Assembly (NCBI GenBank): GCA_900642245.1
Contig: CAAAJI010000196.1
Span: 14,195 to 44,908, forward strand
Direction: 5' to 3'
DNA from: Fragilaria radians
Taxonomy: Eukaryota; Bacillariophyta; Fragilariophyceae; Fragilariales; Fragilariaceae
DNA: 30,714 nucleotides
Within the stretch, counting starts at the first letter, position 1, and each line of letters starts with the position of its first letter. This document shows, in pieces, positions 18,990-30,053 of the stretch. The translations under genes were made by a program, and so were the position numbers. A model generated the notes under the pieces. The model was not told where the DNA came from. It did not search any database and saw nothing but the letters and a program-made list of their open reading frames with translations.

Positions 18990-20210
18990 TCACTCTAGTT
19001 CATTATTTTCTTTAAGCATTGTTTGGGTGATATATGATGCCATCTCTTTTGATTGAGGAACTCCTTCACCGGTAGCGTAACATGCAACAACGTTCCGCCA
19101 ACCATCTTTACTTCCCATCTCACCTGCTTCCTGATAGAGCTCAAATGCTCGTCTCTGGTCGCGAGGAATGATGCCAGTGATGCCTTTATGTAGCATGGCT
19201 CCTGCAGAGACTGCAGCATCCGCATTCCCAGCATCGGCCGCATCCAAGAAATCTCGTAGCGCCATACGATAGCTTTGTGTCAAACCATGCTCCCCATGAT
19301 AATAGGCATGACCACGAAGAAAAAGAGCATCCGGGGATCCTGCTGAACAGGCTTGGTTCAATCTTGATATGAATTCACTGTCGGAACATGGAGGAATATG
19401 TATTGACTCATGTCCATGTAGATGTAGCAACGCAAGATAGTAAAGAGCTCCACTATGTCCTCGATCTGCTGCAGATTGAATGTAATTTGATCCTTCTTGA
19501 TGCAATTCTTTACGTTCATCATCGGATAAATATTGGACCCCTAGGAAGTATAATGCATCGGTATCTCCAAGCTCCATGGCTTTGTGAAAAGCATGCATGG
19601 CAGAATCTCGAGCATTTTCATCCTCTGCTATAGTATCCCAAAGAAGATTTCCTAAGTTGTACCACCCCTCAGGTGATCCCTTTTCCCCAGCTAGACGATA
19701 AAATTCTTTGGCCTTAGCCAAGTCTTGCTTTTGCAACCAGGCATCTGTTCCCAATTGAATTAATGCAGTTGCATGACCATGTTCTAAAGCAGCTTCTTCC
19801 ATCAAGGAATGTGCCTTTTTTCGAAAAATATTTGCTTGTTCTAGCTCCGTTTCATCTCTCTCACGCATTTGCTTTGCTATTGTCTTGACAACGACGATTC
19901 CTCCATTTCTAGTCGCATTCAATGAACTCTTGTTGACGTTTGGTCCTGTTTGATTCTTTTGCTCTTGTGTTTGACTTTCGTGTTGTTTCTGCGCATCCAG
20001 TTGCCGCTGGTATGCTTCATATTGTTGACGATTGCGCTTTTCTTTCAACTCAGATTCCAGCTTTTCTGCCTTCCGCAATGCCTCCAAAGCTTGATGATAA
20101 ATTTCGTCAGCTAAAGATGATGCGCTACTATTGTATCGATACATATTCCCCCATCGCCAAGAACGGCTTATTGCAACTAATCTAGAAGGAATTGCATGGC
20201 GAAGAAACAT
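18990..20210 (-). CDS. Sel1-repeat (TPR-like) protein, copy B, intact
   Basis: A 406-residue frame from the ATG at 20208-20210. The frame stays open 13 codons further upstream without another ATG, and this ATG matches the start of copy A. The N-terminus (about 1-30) is basic, rich in aromatic and serine residues and free of acids, which fits a mitochondrial or plastid targeting peptide (inference). A charged, glutamine-rich helical stretch (about 35-85) is a probable coiled coil. From about 133 to the end run helical pairs with the Sel1 pattern, such as AKEFYRLAGEKGSPEGWYNL, AFHKAMELGDTDALYFLGV and ELYQEAGEMGSKDGWRN. Sel1 repeats form solenoids that bind partner proteins; the partner is unknown. 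Convergent with sulfotransferase copy B. Copy A at 7574-8798 is disrupted. Confidence 0.87.
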   Translation of the reverse strand: MFLRHAIPSRLVAISRSWRWGNMYRYNSSASSLADEIYHQALEALRKAEKLESELKEKRNRQQYEAYQRQLDAQKQHESQTQEQKNQTGPNVNKSSLNATRNGGIVVVKTIAKQMRERDETELEQANIFRKKAHSLMEEAALEHGHATALIQLGTDAWLQKQDLAKAKEFYRLAGEKGSPEGWYNLGNLLWDTIAEDENARDSAMHAFHKAMELGDTDALYFLGVQYLSDDERKELHQEGSNYIQSAADRGHSGALYYLALLHLHGHESIHIPPCSDSEFISRLNQACSAGSPDALFLRGHAYYHGEHGLTQSYRMALRDFLDAADAGNADAAVSAGAMLHKGITGIIPRDQRRAFELYQEAGEMGSKDGWRNVVACYATGEGVPQSKEMASYITQTMLKENNELE

Positions 20211-20338
20211 TGATTCAATCTCAGCAATAGAACTAAATTTCAATGTCAAACGAAAGTCAGCTGCTGTTAAGGATCAGGATATCTGAAAGTATGAAATGTA
20301 GGAGAAATCTCTAGCATGAAAAGTATTAGGACCTGATG
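20211..20338. promoter_or_regulatory. Upstream region of Sel1 copy B
   Basis: Short interval 5' of the Sel1-B start on the minus strand, partly shared with 8799-8969. No defined element. Confidence 0.3.
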
Positions 20339-21797
20339 TTGTTAAAATCATTGAATAGATAATTAGTTGGAGTAAAAGATATTCATCTTGATATCTTGAT
20401 AAAGATGGCACTCACATAGTATGAAGCGCAAAGCAAAACGCCATGACTTGGTTATTAACGTATTGTGCAGATTTGAACATGAGATATAATTCCAATCCCT
20501 ACGGTTGTATGATGAGGGAAATAAGATATATATATAGATCCTGACCCTGATAGGAGGGAATCACACGGGATTTAATGAAGGGTAAATGAAGTATCGCAAA
20601 AGTTCACTCACCTCTCGGTATTTATTTTTTTGAAGTCTCTATGATCCATTGAGGTCATTGAATTGCACAAGTTATCTACTTTTAAAATTGTGAGGTATGA
20701 TTGTTCCGACAAGCCTATCGCAATTGTTTACACTCTAAGCAGTTTTCTTTCCCCGAGCTTTTGCCGAAGATGCCTTCCATTTCAGCATTCTTCTCATTGT
20801 CTTGATTCAAAATCCGTCTGAGCTCATACGCATTGCTTTTGACTGAGGCGCAATATTTCAACTACAAGAAGCATTGGTTCAGAAAGTTCAGACATATGCA
20901 TATGCATTTCGTCAAGGTTCTCCTATCCACAACAATTTTATCAATGACAGCTGAAAACAGATACTTTTGACCAAACATTTGCATAAACGCAAATGAGATA
21001 TATATGATTCACTAAGCAGAGTTTACAAGGTCAGTGATATAGTTAAGCAGTATTTTCAACTACAACGCAAAAACAAACAGCAGAATGAATATTTATCAAA
21101 TCCTTACTGCCTATCATTACTGAAAATTCTCATGATTAGATATAGAGAAAAATATATAATGAACTAGTATTTATTCAGCAATTATGGACGCTGAAGTTCA
21201 GTTTGAAATTTAGAAACGACAGTCAAAAACAATGTGTTGTACAAAACATTCCGCGAACCTTCGTTTTATAATCATTTCATAATCATTTCAAAAATTTAAT
21301 GCAATATAATGAACTTATTGCTGATGCGAAAAAAGACTTTCAGGAAACTCAGAAAGGTTAGATCTGCCATACGCTTAGAAAAGGACATATCAATGCATGG
21401 CGGACTTCCCCTCCTATATTATGATTTTCATCTTACCGAATTCTCTAAAAGCAGTGAACAAGCGCTCAGTCTAAGGCAAGAGTTCAGGAAATTAAACTAA
21501 AATAGCGGCTTGAAAAAAAACAATATCCGAAAATTTGAATAAGATGCCTGCATTTCCAAGCTATCAAATGATTAACTAACCTGGCTATGTACAGATTATT
21601 CCCATTGTGTTTCTTCAAAAGTGCTGTGTGCGCTAATTAGATGACTCCTTATTAGCGTAGTAAAAAAGAGCTCAAGCGACATTAGAGTAACTTATAAAGT
21701 GTAATCTTCACAGTTCCATTTAGCACACTTGCAATAGTACAACATGTAAAACGCACTCTTTACTATTGTATTTTACCTTATCATTATTCAATCTGAT
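20339..21797. repeat. Repeat R, copy B (shortened by internal deletions)
   Basis: Aligns with R-A and R-C in the same orientation but lacks two internal pieces. At 21259 it jumps from the equivalent of 9854 to the equivalent of about 10902 (roughly 1.05 kb missing), and near 21395 from the equivalent of about 11020 to about 11362 (roughly 0.34 kb missing). It retains the end block seen in R-C to about 21797 (CATTATTCAATC). Non-coding as far as can be seen; the short frame at 21309-21500 spans a deletion joint and is accidental. Confidence 0.82.
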
Positions 21798-22250
21798 CTA
21801 CAGACTGTAAATTTTGAACAAATATGATTACTTTTACATTACATCTCTTGTGAACTTTTGATTGACCACGTAGTCTCTTTAGCTTCCGTGTTAGATTCAA
21901 CACTTAACATTTAGACTTTGTGATCTTAGATTCCACAACTTAGATTCATCAATCATGATTCTTGATATATTCCTGTTTGTTACTTTGGAATCTGTAATAG
22001 TTATTTTTTACCGCATTGATATGACGGTCCTGAAAAGATATTAAATGCTCTTCTTCATTTCTAAGCAATATTAAGCATCACTAAATTCATATAAGACTAT
22101 GTCTTAATTGAATTTGTGGAAGGTATAGAAAGAATGGTTACCTATGTGACCTATTCTAGTTTTTGATGAGTGAATACAAGAATATTTATTCTACTATTAT
22201 TTACTATGTACTAACGATAACTTTGGACGTCTTCAGTATCGGTAAACACA
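21798..22250. other. Unique AT-rich interval between R-B and the hAT element
   Basis: About 450 bp with no open frame and no match elsewhere in the window. Nothing recognised. Confidence 0.4.
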
Positions 22251-22254
22251 CATA

Positions 22255-23730
22255 GAGGTGCACACAGCCAGCTGTCTGGCTGTGGCATTCAGCAGCCAAA
22301 CAGCCACAGCCAATAAACAGACAGTCGTAGTGTCTGGCTGTCGTCAATTAGCCGTAAACAGCCAAAAGGTCTCCAATGAGTGAGAATACTGGCTCCGACG
22401 TGTTGGACAAGTCCGCAATGGAAGCTGGAGCAGGGTAGTTAAATTTTGCTGGATTTCCATTGTTTGAAATGAAAGGGTAAACCAAAAATCATTGGCAATT
22501 TGTTCACCTAGTGGCAGAAAAAGGCTCCAAAATGAAAAAATCAAAGGTTCAGATGCAATTGGAGTTTATTGCTTGGTGTATCATAAGGATATTAAATAGT
22601 CTAAAGGAAATGGGAATTCTGTGTAGAAAGCCATCACATGAGACAACTGTGCATGCTTGATGTGTCAAATAACAATACACCAAAAGAAGCAGAAGATAGT
22701 TGATATTTTTTTCTTTAATGATTAAGGAGCAAGACATGCAAATGGCAAATGACAATGAGCAATTGCAGGGGTACACTTCTTGTCAAACGGGTTTCTGAAA
22801 GTACTTGTCCGTTCAAAATTGTAGAGGATGAAGGCTTGCAAGAATTTGTTGCATATTTGTGTCAATTAAGAAAAAAATACATTCTTCCATCACATACCGA
22901 AATACGAAAGCATGTGATGATTTTGTGTGACAGCATTACAGAATGCATGAAGTAACAATTAATTGATGAAATGGAGTACTACAGCCTAACTAATGATATA
23001 TGGACTTCAAAAACTATATTATGGCTTTCACACCGCATTATTTGCCACAGGATTCAAAGCTTGAAGCAAGCATTTGAGTATTGATGTACTTTGGGTCACA
23101 TTTTATGACCCAAGGAGTCAAAAAATGAAATATTTAAGCTCAACAGAGTATGCTACTGCAATGAAAACATTCTGTTAAAGTCAAAAGCAGAAATGTCTAT
23201 AACTACTCAAATTACACCTACTGAAGACAATAATGACAACACTCCTTACTTAGGAGCTTCCATATATGACTTTATCAAAAACTTGTAAAACACATGCGCG
23301 GAATCAGATGATCATTACCAAGAATCCCTACGCTTATTGGTGATGCAAAAAATAAAAGACTACTTGAATCTGGAAATTTGTGTTACAGCAGAGATCAATC
23401 CTTTGGTTTGATGGAGAGAGCACAGATTACAATATCTTAGGGTTGCAATGGCAGCTAGAAAGTGGTTATCAGTTTCAGCTATGTCAATGCCATCTGAACG
23501 CGTTTTTCTAACAGAAGAGTATTAATGACCGCAGATGCGCTGATGAGTCAAGCATTATTGAAATATAACATGAAGCACACAAACGTTAGTATTGCTGATG
23601 TAAAAACGAATTTGAGCTCACTCGGTACTTGAGAAAAAAGCATGTACATTATTCCTGGCTGTTTGCAGCTGCCAACAGCCGACAGCCAGAAGGGCTTTGA
23701 CTGTTGGCTGTGGCTGTTGCGTTTCCCATA
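22255..23730 (+). mobile_element. Decayed hAT-superfamily DNA transposon
   Basis: Both ends carry clusters of the hexamer GGCTGT/ACAGCC: about 22260-22370 on the left (ACACAGCCAGCTG, GGCTGTGGC, AACAGCCACAGCC and others) and about 23648-23722 on the right (CAACAGCCGACAGCC, GGCTGTGGCTGT). The left terminus may start at TAGAGGTGCACACAGCC (22252-22268), a hAT-like end; the right end stops at cathepsin 3' flank and may be truncated, and I see no clear 8-bp target duplication. The interior holds transposase remnants. Subterminal hexamer arrays are typical transposase-binding regions in hAT elements (family knowledge). Confidence 0.75.
22749..23590 (+). pseudogene. hAT transposase remnant
   Basis: The first open piece (22749-22955) contains CPFKIVEDEGLQEFVAYLC and YILPSHTEIRKHV, the pre-catalytic segment of BED-type hAT transposases. 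After an in-frame stop the same frame continues with YSLTNDIWTSKTILWLS (the DxWTS motif near the first catalytic aspartate) and then more stops. Further right, AARKWLSVSAMSMPSERVF matches the C-terminal hAT dimerisation region, where small non-acidic residues precede PSERVFS. At least four stop codons and frameshifts make it non-functional. No BED zinc finger is visible upstream. Orientation is the same as the window. Confidence 0.8.
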
Positions 23731-23816
23731 TTAAGAACACTTATTACTAGTTTGTGACGTATAAATAAGTATGAGTTCAAGGAAGCTCTTGATGTGTTAT
23801 TGTTTCCTATTATAAG
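23731..23816. repeat. Cathepsin 3' flank, copy 2
   Basis: Near-identical to 16547-16640. Here it is joined directly to the middle of a cathepsin coding exon, with about 29 bp of the flank also missing. This marks the right-hand end of a deletion that removed the C-terminal coding region. Confidence 0.75.
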
Positions 23817-24303
23817 ATAAGATGATACCCTCCATCACAGGATCCAGCCAAATCGCTTCCACAGTTGAGAATAAACTGAATGGAGAGATTGATGTCATCG
23901 CCTTCTCCGTTACGGGCAATCTTAATACGATCCGCTAACGAAGAGAGGGAACCATGGGCCCAACAGGATCCACAGTATTGTGGAATAAGTTGATTAAGAC
24001 TATGTGTCAGATACGATACGCCATTCACATTCCCCCAATTAAATGCATCAGGAAGTTCAGCTACATTGATGTATTCGTGAGGTCGAGGTGATGTGAACGA
24101 TTCCCGTTTATCATGCGAGGGCAAAATCTGAAATTTGACAAGAATATTTCATTTCAAAGAAAGTTTGATGAGTCCTGACCGATGAATCATTGCAATCGAG
24201 AAAAAAGATTAAGAAATTGTATTCATTACCATACCTTGATTTCGTTGAAGCGACGGGCATGAGCTCCAATCAAGAAACAGAAATTAAAAAGGAAAAACTT
24301 CAT
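23810..24303 (-). pseudogene. Cathepsin Z/X-like protease, N-terminal exons only (deleted copy)
   Basis: Exon 1 (24235-24303) starts with an ATG and encodes a 23-residue signal peptide (MKFFLFNFCFLIGAHA then RRFNEIK). A 107-nt GT-AG intron (GTATGG..TTTCAG, phase 0) leads to exon 2 (from 24127). It carries RPHEYINVAELPDAFNWGN (start of the mature enzyme) and the catalytic cysteine in IPQYCGSCWAHGSLSSLADR, then CGSDLAGSCDGGYH. Directly after GGYH the frame enters 3'-flank sequence and stops (TAA at 23810-23812). The catalytic histidine and asparagine are absent, so no active protease can be made. In cathepsin X a mini-loop histidine precedes IPQYCGSCW; here that position is leucine (NQLIPQY). 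The junction shows short homology (ATC). It could still be expressed as a short secreted fragment. Confidence 0.85.
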
Positions 24304-26280
24304 TTCGGACAGTTTTCATTTCGGACAGTTGAATATTTGTGTCAAAAACCTTCTTTACTTGTCCTTAGGCACTGTCAAAACATCAAATACTAAGGTGCAT
24401 TGTTTCCACCTTTCTTACGGAACGTACAATAAATTCCGATGGCGATTTTGTTCTGTTTCCACTTGTTGCGAACACTCAAAAAAGTAAGAAATATTTAAGT
24501 CCGAACACTCAAAAAAGTAAGAAATATTTAAGTCACTGAAAAATTCCAACAAAGGTCCGCCTCAACTTGCAAACATTATTTTACATTATTCTCCATCATT
24601 GTAATGATATAGCAGCGCAGTCTCTTGTTGGCTCTATCCGGAAAATATGAATAAATCATGTCTTTTCCCCTCTGACGGACATCCTTAAACAAAAATGTGC
24701 AAGAATGCTTATGAATCTGGAACCATGAAAGGTTAATGTACTCCGGGGCTCTGCATTGGTACAAGCCTAACTGATAAGATGATTTGTATCTTTGCCAGTT
24801 CCGTCAATTTTTAATACCTGTAGATATTAACATCGCTAATACTTATCCCCCAAACCTTATGTAGAATGTGGTAATTTGGTTAATGCATATCTCGCAACAA
24901 AGTGATGTCGAACACGTAAATTATATGCTCTTTGCACGTTGAACGCAAACAAAAAATCTTTTTCGTCTCTTCAATATTTTGTTTGGGATATGTGAAGAAT
25001 CTTCACAAACACTGGAGACTGCATCCTCCAACTAGCAATCTTACAAATGATGTATACCCCTGTACATTAAGGATGAATCTTTTGTACCGATTTTAACTGA
25101 TTCAATTGAATTCATTAAAGTCACAGCCCAGGATTAGGTAAAGCTTTAGTAGAAAAGAATTTGGTGGCAGTTTAATTGTTTTATATACTTTTGACATCTG
25201 CTCTTTAATGCCAGGAAAGCTTAGCTGAATCATTGCCACCACTGGACTTTACGAGAGGATGAAACAATTCAGGCTCCTGATTGAAGCGTCTTCATTTTTG
25301 AGTATCTTGCAATTTATGGAGAATAATAATTGGTATGGAATCTGCTGGGATGTATCCAAGAGAGACCAACTAAACGCTATTAAGACTTTAATTCTTTTCA
25401 AGACATTCCCTATGGATGCAATTATACTTCTCAGATATATCCTTTTAATTTTCATAATGAGGACCATCAAAACGTGAAAAAAACTATACAGGTTCCTAAG
25501 AGCATGACTTCTATTCTACAACATATCCTCAACAATTATTGCCGTTTCTTTATTTTTTTAATGCTAGAATTTACCGTGAGACACCGTTGTGTGAACATGA
25601 AATGAATTTAACCTCAATTGTAAAATCTCTCATGATATTTTAAATTGAGCATCCCTTGATAAAGTTGATTCATCGTTACTTCTATTTTTTTCTCATGTAA
25701 GCACAAAATTTAAAGGGAGATTCAAGGTTTTATTGAATATGTCTTCAAAATTTGGTCCTACTATTGTACTGTCTTTCATCCTTTAACTCCTAAAGTATGA
25801 TTGTGGCAATAACTTCAGAATTAAGCTGAGGTTATTTTCTTCATTTAAAACTTTATGTCTCCAGCACTCATTTTCAAATACCAACAAGAAGAAGCCAACA
25901 CAAACAAAATGATGAAAGAATATAAAAGTATTTAATCAACTCAAGAGATTGAGGGGATTGAAAATCTTTAAGGATTGATGGCTTTCATGCATCCTGTAAT
26001 CAATATACTTGAATGATTATCGGGCAACTGATTTCCTTGCCTCAGGAAATTTTAAGTTAAGTTTAGGGTCTGGATGATCGTGGCAAAGTGAGTTAGAGAT
26101 CGCAGTTTGACCTCAAACTAACTTTTGCTGATGAAAAAAGTTTCCAAGATGACTGACACCGGGTTCAATTGGTTATTGATGCTTCATCAGAGAAGTTAAT
26201 TCGTAAATCATCCAACCAAGATGCTTTCTTCAGAGCTCCCCATTTTCTGTAAGCACTAACTGCCCTTTCGTGATATTCAA
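24304..26280. other. Gene-free interval upstream of cathepsin copy 2
   Basis: About 2 kb, AT-rich. It includes the promoter of cathepsin copy 2 with TTTCGGACAGTT repeated in tandem at 24303-24330 and a 33-bp tandem duplication at 24469-24534. The remainder (24600-26280) has only short accidental open frames and no sequence shared with the other units that I could see. Confidence 0.5.
24469..24534. repeat. Perfect 33-bp tandem duplication
   Basis: Two identical 33-nt units, 24469-24501 and 24502-24534, each starting CGAACACTCAAAAAAGTAAG. They lie about 170 to 230 bp upstream of the start of cathepsin copy 2. Because the copies are identical the duplication is recent. Confidence 0.95.
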
Positions 26281-26284
26281 TTCC

Positions 26285-29200
26285 TGGACCACCACCGGAC
26301 GAATTAATATTGTTAAAATCATTGAATAGAGAATTAGTTGGAGTAAAAGATATTCATCTTGATATCTTGATAAAGATGGCACTCACACATTATGAAGCAC
26401 AGAGCAAAACGCCATGAATTGATTGTTAACCATTTAAAAATTGTGCAGATTTGAACAGGAAATATAATTCCAATCCCTTAGGTTGTATGATGAGGGAAAT
26501 AAGATATATATATAGATCCTGACCCTGATAGGAGGGAATAACACGGGATTTAATGAAGGGTAAACAAAGTATCGCAAAAGTTCATTCACCTCTCGGTATT
26601 TCTCTTTTTGAAGTCTTTACGATCCATTGAGGACATTGAATTGCAATAGTTATCTACTTGTAAAATTTAGAGGTATGATTGTTCCGACACGCCTATCACA
26701 ATTGTTTACACATTAAGCAGTTTTCTTTCCCCAAGCTTTTGTCAAAGATGTCTTCCATTTTAGCATTCTTCCCACAATCTCCGTCTCAAGCTCATACGCA
26801 TTGCTTTTGGCCAGGGCACAATATTTCAACTACAAGAAGAATTGGTTTAGTAAGTTTACAAAGATGCATATAAATTTAGTCAAGGCACTCCTATCTACAA
26901 CAATTTTATCAATTACAGCTGATAACAAATACTGTTAACCAAACATTAGCATAAAGGCAAATGAGATATTTCTGATTCAATAAACAGAGTACGCAAGGTC
27001 AGTGATATTGTTAAGCAGTCTTTTTTGAACCTCAAACAGCAGAATGAAAAGTTATCAAATTCTTACTGCCAATCATTTCTGAAGATTCTCATGATTAGAT
27101 GCAGAGTAAAATCAATTGAGAACCATTATATATGCAGCAATTATGGACACAAAAGTTCTTTTTGAAATTCAGAAACGAAAACCAAAGACAATGCGTTGAA
27201 CAAAACATTCCGCGAACCCAGAATTTTCAACTATGAAGCAATAAACGATAATTCAAGAGGTATATAGTCAAATATAAACAACCACCATAGCAATTATGGA
27301 CTCAGAGGCTAGTGTGAAAACCTGAAAAGGCAGCTAGAGACTATGTTTCCAAAAATTGGTAAGGACATAAAGATGTTTAATTGAAATGTACGTGCAACCA
27401 AAAGCTTTTTAATTCAACAATGGAGTGACGAAAAGGATACATGATAGTTCAAGAGGCGATTATTTTGATGATCTCTCGAATACTTGTAGACCTTAAACTT
27501 CTTTTCCAATTCATTTTCTCAACGCAGTAGATAAGGACAACTACTACGGACTTCGTGAGGAAGGAAAATCCCAAACTGATTGATAAACATGTTGTGGAGT
27601 CAACTTGGTTATCTGATAAATACATCCACGTCTATGGAAAAAAGCAATATCTTATCTTCGCACATTGTTCAATCAAAAACGACTTTGAAATTACTATATA
27701 CAAATTTTGAAATCTGTGGAATAATCTGATGGATTGTTGACCATTTGGACACAATTTCTTTACGAACTCATGCTGTGCTCTTTTGCCATTTTGAGCGAAT
27801 GGATATAAGTAGATTGATTTTGTAGATATATTGCAAAGTAATCCTGGAGCTTTGAATAAAGCCGCTTAAGTTAGATTCAAATTTTCCCCTCTATTGTCCG
27901 ATTCATTGATTCAGCACTACTCTTTCAAGATAATGAATCGAATTCTCTTTGGATATATTGCTGTATGCTCATATCCTATAATTGACTGCAACTGCCTTTT
28001 GACTCATTTTATGCTTCTGTGCTTCGTTTTATAATCATTTCAAAATTTAGTACGATATAATCAACTTATTGCTGATGGGAAGAAAGACTTTCAGGAAGCT
28101 CAAAAGTTTAGATCTGCCATACGCGTATCAAAGGACGTATTAAACCTGACTGATGGGAATCCTTTGTTGACGCTTAGCCCATTTACCTGTTAGGGTTTCT
28201 TGACTCATAGCTGTTCATCATAAATCCAAAAAGTCAGACAAGCAAGATTCGAATTATCTTCTTCTCCCCGCCCTTGGTCCTTGATTGGTCTGCAAAGAGC
28301 CTAATCCAGCTTATGCTACAAGTTCGATCGTAATTATCAATTTTCTTTGCCCGAAGCGTTGGGTGTGATAAACTTTCGTGATCCAGACTCACAGCCCTAT
28401 TGCATGGAACTTTTAATGCCTAAATATTTAATGAAATCGATTGGATTAGTTTTCAATAGTATTTCGAACTGACTTCAATGCAAGGCTGACTTCCCCTCCT
28501 ATTTTATGATTTTCATGTTACCAAACTCTCTAAGCAGTAAACAAGTGCTCAGTGTAAGGCAAGAGTTCAACAAATTAAAATAAACTGGCGGCTTGAACCT
28601 GGGCTAAAATATACCCGAATATTTGATTTATTTGCCTGCATTTCTATTTGATTTATATGCCTGCATTTCCAAGTTATCAAATGATTATCGAACCTGGCTA
28701 TATATAAAGCTTATTCCTAATGTGCTTCTTCAAAAATGCTCTGTGCACTTATTTGATGACTTCTTATTATATCCATTGTGCTGTAACATGTAATCATTTC
28801 AAGAAAAAGTAAACATTTTTCCATCTAAGTAAGTGTATACATAGAAATATCGCTCAGAACCTGACACCAGTTTAAACGGTTCAAAGTAAATTAATTGTTT
28901 TTTCTATATTCGTGCAATAGAATATTTTTCAAAATTAGCGCAATAAAAAAAGAGCTCAAGCGACCCTAGAGTAACTAATGAAGCTTAATCTTCACAGTTC
29001 CATTTTCCCCACTTTCAAAAGTACAAGATGTAAAACTCAATTCTTACTATCGGATTTTTCCCTAATCATTCTTCAATCATCAATAGAATGAATTTCAAAT
29101 TGACGAGTCATTTGATAAACAGCACACAAAAGTGCAAAAGAAAAAAGTAACATTTTTTTAATCTAAGATAAAATGATTTGTCAAGGAGTGCTCTTTTGCT

Positions 29201-29720
29201 ACTTATGTTGGAAATGGCAAATCCATAATCAGAAGGCAAGTGCAAAAGCTCACAAGCCAACTTTTTACTAATACAAATTAGTATGAAAACAATATCATTG
29301 ACATCAAAGGAGAAGCAGAGAGCTACAGACATTTAATGAACATGCTCATAATGCAGAAATTTGTAGCCATAATGAGTAAAGATGCTGTCATAATTGCGTG
29401 ATCAACCATATTCAAGATCCAACTGTCACTGATACAGTCTCTACAGTCATAATTTACAATTATAGTGAAATAAGCAGCAAACTGATTTTTCTCAGCTATG
29501 TTTTTAGATAAAGACCGTACGAAGGCTGTAATTAAAAGGAATAATCTTCCAAATGTATCGTTTGAATCCAGGAAGCAGCGTAACCAAGAATCTTTGAAAA
29601 AAATGTTGGAAATTCGTATTAAAATACCATATTCCATGTTTGACTAATGACTTTGCTCCAAACTGCCAAATTCACTGATATGCTGCTTTCAAAGAATCAG
29701 TACAAAATCATGTTATAGAT
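26285..29720. repeat. Repeat R, copy C (about 3.4 kb, non-coding)
   Basis: Aligns with R-A (8970-12452) from TGTTAAAATCATTGAATAG at 26301 to CAAAGAATCAGTACAAAATC at its right end, in the same orientation, with frequent substitutions and indels. A short extra match, GGACCACC..CCGGACGA, precedes it, as in R-A. It carries no sulfotransferase or Sel1 sequence on its left, so it is a partial third copy of the duplicated unit or an independent insertion. A minus-strand pair of frames (29323-29637, 29108-29332) rich in hydrophobic residues matches a single frame in R-A (11833-12144) but is shifted. Confidence 0.85.
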
Positions 29721-30050
29721 TGGAAAGATAAATTAGTTCTAAAATAAAATTAAGCTGTAAATTATTGTTTTGTGTAAATTGTGAGCCTAAAATTTAATTC
29801 ACTATTGTCTATCTTAGCGATAAAGAAGATCGCTATAATTACCGTTGCGAACTCTTTTCTGAACCGTTAAGATGTGCCAAAGATATTCTAACATGTATCT
29901 TAACTTCTCTAACATACCAAAGATTTAACAAGCAATGATCTTGTTTAGTGAGTTTTAGATATCCTTGATAAAACCAACTGAAAAAGTGGCGATGAAGAGT
30001 ATCTATAGCGAACACAACGGAATAATAGTTATAGTTCCAAAAATATCCTC
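29721..30050. other. Unique interval right of R-C
   Basis: About 330 bp, AT-rich, no recognised feature. If the tRNA-like sequence to its right is the head of a SINE transcribed on the minus strand, this interval could contain the SINE body and tail. Confidence 0.3.
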
Positions 30051-30053
30051 TGT

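Noticed and set aside
16701..24303. One cathepsin gene split by insertion of unit 2
   Set aside because: The 3' flank of the gene is present twice (16547-16640 and 23731-23816), which fits two copies, one deleted, better than one split gene.
24576..26280. Short open frames (for example 25249-25477 on both strands)
   Set aside because: No motifs, overlapping on opposite strands, and typical of chance frames in AT-rich DNA.
8970..29720. R-A and R-C as long terminal repeats of one very large element
   Set aside because: No primer-binding site, no matching pol gene between them in a fitting place, R-B lies between in the same orientation, and the copies are far diverged.
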